Below are positions 59,896-64,000 of a stretch of DNA of 64,000 nucleotides, piece after piece; positions within the stretch are counted from its first letter, which is position 1, and each line of letters starts with the position of its first letter. Position numbers and translations under genes: made by a program. The DNA comes from Salininema proteolyticum (GTDB lineage: Bacteria > Actinomycetota > Actinomycetes > Mycobacteriales > Micromonosporaceae): NCBI RefSeq assembly GCF_042685645.1, contig NZ_JBHUNX010000001.1, forward strand, positions 3,906,001 to 3,970,000. Direction: 5' to 3'. Below the pieces are notes generated by a model, which was given only the letters and a program-made list of their open reading frames with translations, was not told the DNA's origin and searched no databases.

Positions 59896-62691
59896 TCAGA
59901 CCAGCTTGGAGAGGTAGGCGGGGATCGCCGGGTCCTCGTCCTCGTGGAAGGCCCGGTACTCGCGGTCGGTCATCTTGCCCGCCTCGAAGAGGATCGACAC
60001 GGCCGCCTCCTTGTGCTCCCGCGCCTCGGGCCTCATCCCCTCCGCCGCACGGCACTCCCCCATCCCCCAGAGGACTTCGGCGTAGTCCAGCTGTCCGGGC
60101 TTGCCGAGAGCGCGGTAGAACTCGTCGGTCTCGGAGAACAGCTCCCAGGCCTCCCCCGCCTGGCCGGCGCGGACCAGGCGGTAGGCGAGGTTGTTCTTGG
60201 CCAGGGCCGTCCGCCGGTCGTGCCCGGACTCCTCGCTCAACCGCAGGTACGACCGGGCCCGGCGCACCGCCTCGTCCGTCAGGCCGCGGGCCTCGCTCAC
60301 CCGCGACCCCAGTTGCAGGATGGTGCCGAAGGCCTGGGTCATGCCCTCCCTCTCGGCCACGGGCTCGGCCAGGCGCAGGAGGATCTCCGTCTTCACGACG
60401 TCGTCGAGCTTGTAGTGGAACATCGCCATGCGCACCAGGAAGTGCGTGCGCATGCGGGCGCTGCCGTCCTCCCGGACGCAGGGGATGGCGCTGAGCATGG
60501 CCTCGGCGGCCCCGGCGAAGTCGTCGCGGTTCTTCAACGCCACGGCCAGGCCGTTGAGCACGTCGTACCGGCTGCGGGGCTCCTCGATCTCGGCCAGGCG
60601 CTCGGCGGCGCCCGACGCGATCGAGACGCCGAGGTCCTCGCGGTGGATCGGGTACGTCGCCCGCAAGGCCAGGCGCGCGAAGCGGACCGCGGACTCCGCG
60701 GGCATGTCGCGCATCTGCCGGGAGTCGAGGAGCGCCACCATGTTGTCGATCTCGCCGACGAGGTACTCGCGGGCCTCCGTCTCGTCCGCGAAAGCGTTCG
60801 CGCCGTCCTTCTTCACGTCCAGCAGCCAGGTCGAGGGGTACTCGAGGCGGACGGCGTCCTCCAGGACCGTCTCGTAGCGCTCGCGCAGCCGCTCGTAGCC
60901 CGCGGCGATCGCGTCCTCCCCGAGGCGCTTCTCGGCCTCCTCGCGGACGACGAGGCGGACCAGGTCGTGCAGGCGCCACCGGTCGCGGAACTCCTCGACC
61001 AGCTGCGCCTCGCGCAACTCTTCCAGGGCGTCCTCGACCTCCTCCTCGTCCGATCCGGCCATGGCCGCCACCGGCTCGGCGGAGAAGTCGTTGCCGGGGA
61101 AGAGGCCCGCCCACATCATGGTGCGCACCGTCGTCGACTCGCCGCCGTACTGGTCCCACAGCTCGTCCAGTCCCGCGGCCACCGACGCGCGCACGGCCAG
61201 GTCGCCCAGTTCGAGAGCCGAGAGCCGCTGGCGCTCCGACTCCAGCTTCGCCGCCAGCCGGGCCATGCCGCGAGCGCTCAGGCTGCGGCACTTGGCCCCC
61301 GCGATGCCCAGTGCCAGCGGCATTCCGGAGCAGGCCTCCTCGACGCGGCCGACGAGGTGGCCGAAGTCGGCGGCGCGGGAGGAGGCGAGGATGCTCTCCA
61401 GGAGGCGCCGGGACACGCCGGAATCCATGGGCTGCAGTGTGATCGAGCAGCAGGCGTCGAGGATGGCGAGGGGTCGGCGGCTGGTGACGAGGACGGCGCA
61501 GCGTTCGCTGCCCGGCAGGAGGTGGCGGATCTGCTCGGTGTCGGAGGCGTTGTCCAGCACCAGGAGGACGGCCTTGTCCCCCACCGCCGTCCGGAACCGC
61601 GCGGCCGTCTCCTCCAGGGCCTCGTTCTCGGAGACGGTGCCGCCCAGCGACCGGATGAGCCGCTGCAGGGCCTCGGTGGTGTCCAGAGGCTCCATTCCGG
61701 GGGTGTGGCCGCGCAGGTCTATGTACAGTTCTCCGTCGGGGAAGGCGGAGGCGATGCGGTGGGCGGCCTCGACGGCGAGCGCGGACTTGCCCATGCCGCC
61801 GGGGCCGTTGAGGAGGGCCACGCGGGCGTGGCCGTGGTGGTGGGTGAGGACTTCCTCCAGCTGTTCCAGTTCTCCGTCGCGGCCGACGAAGCCGTGGTGT
61901 TTGGCGGGGAGCTCCCGGGGGACGGGGACGGCCTGTTCCGGTTCGCCTTCGGGGGGCAGTTCCTCGCGGAGGACGGCGGTGTGGAGTTCGCGGGTCTCGG
62001 GGTCGGGGTCGACGCCCATCTCCTCGGCTAGGCGTTCGCGGTGGCCGTCGAAGACCGCCAGGGCCCGGGCCTTGTCCCCTCCGAAGTGGAGGGCCTTCAT
62101 GTGGAGGCGGACGGCCTTGCCGGAGTAAGGGTTCGACTCGATGAGCCGGGAGGTGACGGTCTGGGCCTCGCGCCAGCGGGCCTTGGCGCCCAGGGCGGCG
62201 GCGACGAGGTAGCGCATCTCTTCGGCGAGTCCTTGGAGCCGTTGGGACTCGGCGCGGAACTCTTCTCCGTCGAAGGCTTCGAGGGGGTGGTCGGGGACCG
62301 TGTCGAGGAAGCGGCCGGCCTGGTCGGCGACGCCGTCGGAGTCGCCTTCCCTGGAGGCGCGCTTGGCCTTCAGCGCGTAGTGGTCCGCGGTTTCGACGTC
62401 GGTGTCGACGTCGGTGAGGGTGGAGGTGCGGTTGCGGTTGGACAGCGCCTCGAATCCGGCCTTCTTGAGCTTGCCCTTGAGGCGGGACATGAGGTTCGAG
62501 ATCTGGCGTGCGACCGTCTCGGGCTGTTCTCCGGGCCAGAGGAGTTCGGAGAGGCGGTAGTGCGCTACGGGGCGTCCGCGGTGTACGGCCAGGTAGGCGA
62601 GCACTGTCGGTTCTTGGCGCCCCGACAGGGGGACTTCCTTGCCATCCACTGTGGCCGCAAATGTTCCGAGCATGCGCACATGCAGTCGCAC
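59896..62691 (-). CDS. AfsR/SARP-family regulator (SARP-NB-ARC-TPR)
   Basis: The 931-residue regulator has an N-terminal OmpR-type winged-helix and BTAD segment (MRLHVRMLGTFAATVDGKEV, LAYLAVHRGRPVAHYRLSEL; later DGHRERLAEEMGVDPDPETR). An NB-ARC ATPase follows, with Walker A LNGPGGMGKSALAVEAA and Walker B VLLVLDNASDTEQIRHL. Then comes a TPR region (GSRVSEARGLTDEAVRRARS). AfsR-type proteins activate secondary metabolism and other genes. It is a single gene, started by GTG with GGGGG upstream. A clear sigma-70-type promoter lies before it. Confidence 0.88.
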   Translation of the reverse strand: MRLHVRMLGTFAATVDGKEVPLSGRQEPTVLAYLAVHRGRPVAHYRLSELLWPGEQPETVARQISNLMSRLKGKLKKAGFEALSNRNRTSTLTDVDTDVETADHYALKAKRASREGDSDGVADQAGRFLDTVPDHPLEAFDGEEFRAESQRLQGLAEEMRYLVAAALGAKARWREAQTVTSRLIESNPYSGKAVRLHMKALHFGGDKARALAVFDGHRERLAEEMGVDPDPETRELHTAVLREELPPEGEPEQAVPVPRELPAKHHGFVGRDGELEQLEEVLTHHHGHARVALLNGPGGMGKSALAVEAAHRIASAFPDGELYIDLRGHTPGMEPLDTTEALQRLIRSLGGTVSENEALEETAARFRTAVGDKAVLLVLDNASDTEQIRHLLPGSERCAVLVTSRRPLAILDACCSITLQPMDSGVSRRLLESILASSRAADFGHLVGRVEEACSGMPLALGIAGAKCRSLSARGMARLAAKLESERQRLSALELGDLAVRASVAAGLDELWDQYGGESTTVRTMMWAGLFPGNDFSAEPVAAMAGSDEEEVEDALEELREAQLVEEFRDRWRLHDLVRLVVREEAEKRLGEDAIAAGYERLRERYETVLEDAVRLEYPSTWLLDVKKDGANAFADETEAREYLVGEIDNMVALLDSRQMRDMPAESAVRFARLALRATYPIHREDLGVSIASGAAERLAEIEEPRSRYDVLNGLAVALKNRDDFAGAAEAMLSAIPCVREDGSARMRTHFLVRMAMFHYKLDDVVKTEILLRLAEPVAEREGMTQAFGTILQLGSRVSEARGLTDEAVRRARSYLRLSEESGHDRRTALAKNNLAYRLVRAGQAGEAWELFSETDEFYRALGKPGQLDYAEVLWGMGECRAAEGMRPEAREHKEAAVSILFEAGKMTDREYRAFHEDEDPAIPAYLSKLV

Positions 62692-62729
62692 AGTGGAATC
62701 GCCCCCTTGACAAAGTGTCGTACTTTCTC

Positions 62730-62758
62730 AATATAGGGAGCGCTCACAGTCGGCTCAA
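62730..62758 (-). promoter_or_regulatory. Sigma-70-type promoter of the AfsR gene
   Basis: On the minus strand TTGAGC, 17 bases, TATATT. It is the best promoter match in the window, with its start site about 30 bases before the GTG. Confidence 0.65.
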
Positions 62759-62771
62759 CCCCAGGGGGTGA

Positions 62772-62807
62772 CAGGCCCGTGGGCGGCCACGCCGCTCCAC
62801 GGGCCTG
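62772..62807. terminator. Extended GC-rich hairpin upstream of AfsR promoter
   Basis: CAGGCCCGTGG, GCGGC, CAC loop, GCCGC, then CCACGGGCCTG: a 16-bp stem with one bulged T. No T-tract follows on either strand, so its role is unclear; it could insulate the promoter. Confidence 0.45.
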
Positions 62808-63235
62808 AAAGGGGGAGTTGAACCTTTCGGGCGAATGCAGGGTCTACCCTAGGGCGCGGTTTCACAAATCCGTCATAAACGCGTCACGAGGGCGTACGGC
62901 CGTATAATGACGGCTCGGACCCGCCGCCGAGGGCCGCGGACAGGCTCGTGGCGACCGGTGCGCGGGCGGCGGGGTTCGTGGAGACCAGGCCTGTGGCGAC
63001 CGGTCCGCGGGCGGCGAGGGGCGGCCCGCGCGTCCCTGACCGAGACCCGAACCCCGAGATGCTGGACGCCGTGTCCCACGGACGGCCCGCTCGCCCCTGG
63101 CCGAGACTCCGCGGACGGCTACCCCGTCCAGCCGGTCCGGTCCCGCTCCGGCCCTTCGCGGGCGGTGCCCTGTGAGCCGTCCCGTCTCCTTCCAACGGGC
63201 CCACACGGAGGGTTCTCTTGTGGAAAGATCGGTGC
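62808..63235. repeat. Gene-free gap with degenerate repeats
   Basis: GGCGACCGGTSCGCGGGCGGCG occurs near 62948 and near 62996. CGGCCCGC- and CCGAGAC- motifs recur near 63024 and 63084. No coding frame is supported. Confidence 0.4.
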
Positions 63236-64000
63236 ATGGACGATATAGCAGGCCTGCGAACCGCCATCTTCACCTGGATCACCGACGACCCCGATCCCGG
63301 GGGCCGTGAGGAGCTCTATCGCCTTCTGGACCGGCTTCCCGCGAGCGCCGCCGAGCTGCGGGACCGTTTTGCCGCTCCGCACTGCTTCCACGGGCCGCTG
63401 CGCGCCGGCCCCAACGGCATCAATCTGGCCACTGTCAGGGCGACGGCGGCGGCGCTGGCCAAGGAGCTGTCGGAGGACGATCTCGTCCTGGTCGGCTATG
63501 ACGACCGGCCGCGCGGCTTCGACCTGGCACTGGAGGCGGCCCGGACGCTGACCGGGGCGGGCGCGCGGGCGGTCCTTTTCGGCCACCCTGTCACCTCTCC
63601 CTATGTTTCGCACGAGGCCCGGGCGAGGGACGCCGTGGCGGTCCTGATCACCGGGGGCCTGGACGACCCGTCCGTTTCGGGGGTGCGGGTGGTGAACGGC
63701 CCTTCCCTGCGGAGCCTGTCGCTCTCGGTGCAGAACCTGGGCCCGCTCACCGAGATCCCACAGGGCCCGGTCCCCCGGGTGTCCGAGCCCGAGCCGGAGG
63801 AGTACCTGGCCTCGCAAGTGCGGCTCGTGGACCCGTACGACCCGAAGATCATCCCCTTCCACTCGTCGTCGCCGCTCCTAGCCTCGGCGCTGGAGGAGGC
63901 GGGTTTCGGGCCCTTCACCGAGGCCGCTGACGCCGAGCTCCTGCTGGACCTGGCGCCGGACGGGTCGTCGTGCACCGCGAGCGTCCGGGACGACGAGGAG
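63236..64000 (+). CDS. Phosphohexomutase-like protein, N-terminal part (catalytic motif lost)
   Basis: The frame is open from ATG 63236 to the end of the window, about 255 residues. FHGPLRAGPNGINLATVRAT corresponds to the G-LRGPL-AGPN-MN segment of phosphoglucomutase/phosphomannomutase domain I, and LVLVGYDDRPRGFDLALEAA to its second segment. The catalytic TASHNP loop with the phosphoserine should follow TSPYVS. In its place stands AVLITGGLDDPSVSGVRVVN, with no serine at that position. It is thus probably an inactive or altered homologue. It is preceded by a repeat-rich gap and continues beyond the window. Confidence 0.6.
   Translation, partial: MDDIAGLRTAIFTWITDDPDPGGREELYRLLDRLPASAAELRDRFAAPHCFHGPLRAGPNGINLATVRATAAALAKELSEDDLVLVGYDDRPRGFDLALEAARTLTGAGARAVLFGHPVTSPYVSHEARARDAVAVLITGGLDDPSVSGVRVVNGPSLRSLSLSVQNLGPLTEIPQGPVPRVSEPEPEEYLASQVRLVDPYDPKIIPFHSSSPLLASALEEAGFGPFTEAADAELLLDLAPDGSSCTASVRDDEE

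Overview
The window is a contiguous piece of a high-GC actinobacterial chromosome. Several genes point to Actinobacteria: crgA, a class E sortase followed by a small membrane protein and pabA, a double-ring CDC48-like ATPase (Cpa type), an XRE/DUF5753 regulator overlapping a DUF397 gene, SigG-type and ECF41-type sigma factors, an AfsR/SARP regulator, a DUF222-HNH nuclease and WXG100-like proteins. Many predicted proteins are strongly acidic, especially in linkers and extracellular parts. That would suit a salt-adapted lineage, but this is inference and I do not assign a genus.

Layout. 1-5.1 kb: the end of a cysteine-rich protein, three paralogous RbsC-like membrane proteins with no ABC ATPase or binding protein nearby, and a 3'-truncated SDR gene between two of them. 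5.6-8.8 kb: folB-folK-DUF3180, then a PEBP-family protein and a thiolase. 9.1-11.7 kb: crgA, sortase E, a small membrane protein and pabA. 12.3-16.0 kb: a PrsW-like membrane protein and the Cpa ATPase. 16.5-17.9 kb: XRE/DUF397 module. 18.6-20.3 kb: VOC protein and SigG-like sigma factor. 20.9-24.5 kb: ABC exporter with a coupled NarL-type two-component system. 24.7-29.3 kb: an SDR-type reductase, an Hrp1-like CBS protein, a secreted beta-helix/membrane protein and a metallo-hydrolase. 29.4-31.5 kb: a roadblock/LC7 protein coupled to what looks like a domesticated IS110-transposase N-terminal domain. 31.8-35.3 kb: methylmalonyl-CoA mutase large subunit and a membrane Ser/Thr kinase. 35.4-43.7 kb: two paralogous loci of WXG100-like proteins with a shared unknown partner, separated by an FAD oxidase and a TetR/DUF418 pair. 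43.7-47.4 kb: MOSC protein and an ECF41 sigma factor with its carboxymuconolactone-decarboxylase/DoxX target genes. 47.5-51.7 kb: two perfect hexanucleotide arrays, a DUF222-HNH nuclease, a secreted or anchored unknown and a GNAT enzyme. 52-54.8 kb: MFS transporter, Tat-exported intradiol dioxygenase and ArsR repressor, linked by a shared operator-like motif. 55.1-64 kb: a degenerate erythromycin-esterase homologue, an MBL hydrolase, subtilase, beta-propeller phytase, AfsR-like regulator and the start of a degenerate phosphohexomutase.

Two threads stand out. First, the two WXG-type loci (35.4-37.2 kb and 41.1-43.7 kb) share two protein families. The single small WXG protein of the first locus reads like a fusion of the head of one protein of the second locus with the WXG segment and tail of another. 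This is my best candidate for an undescribed system. Second, many intergenic gaps hold short, locus-specific degenerate tandem repeats, often about 60 bp in period and sometimes duplicating the 3' end of the preceding gene. No tRNA, rRNA, CRISPR array or intact insertion sequence was recognised.
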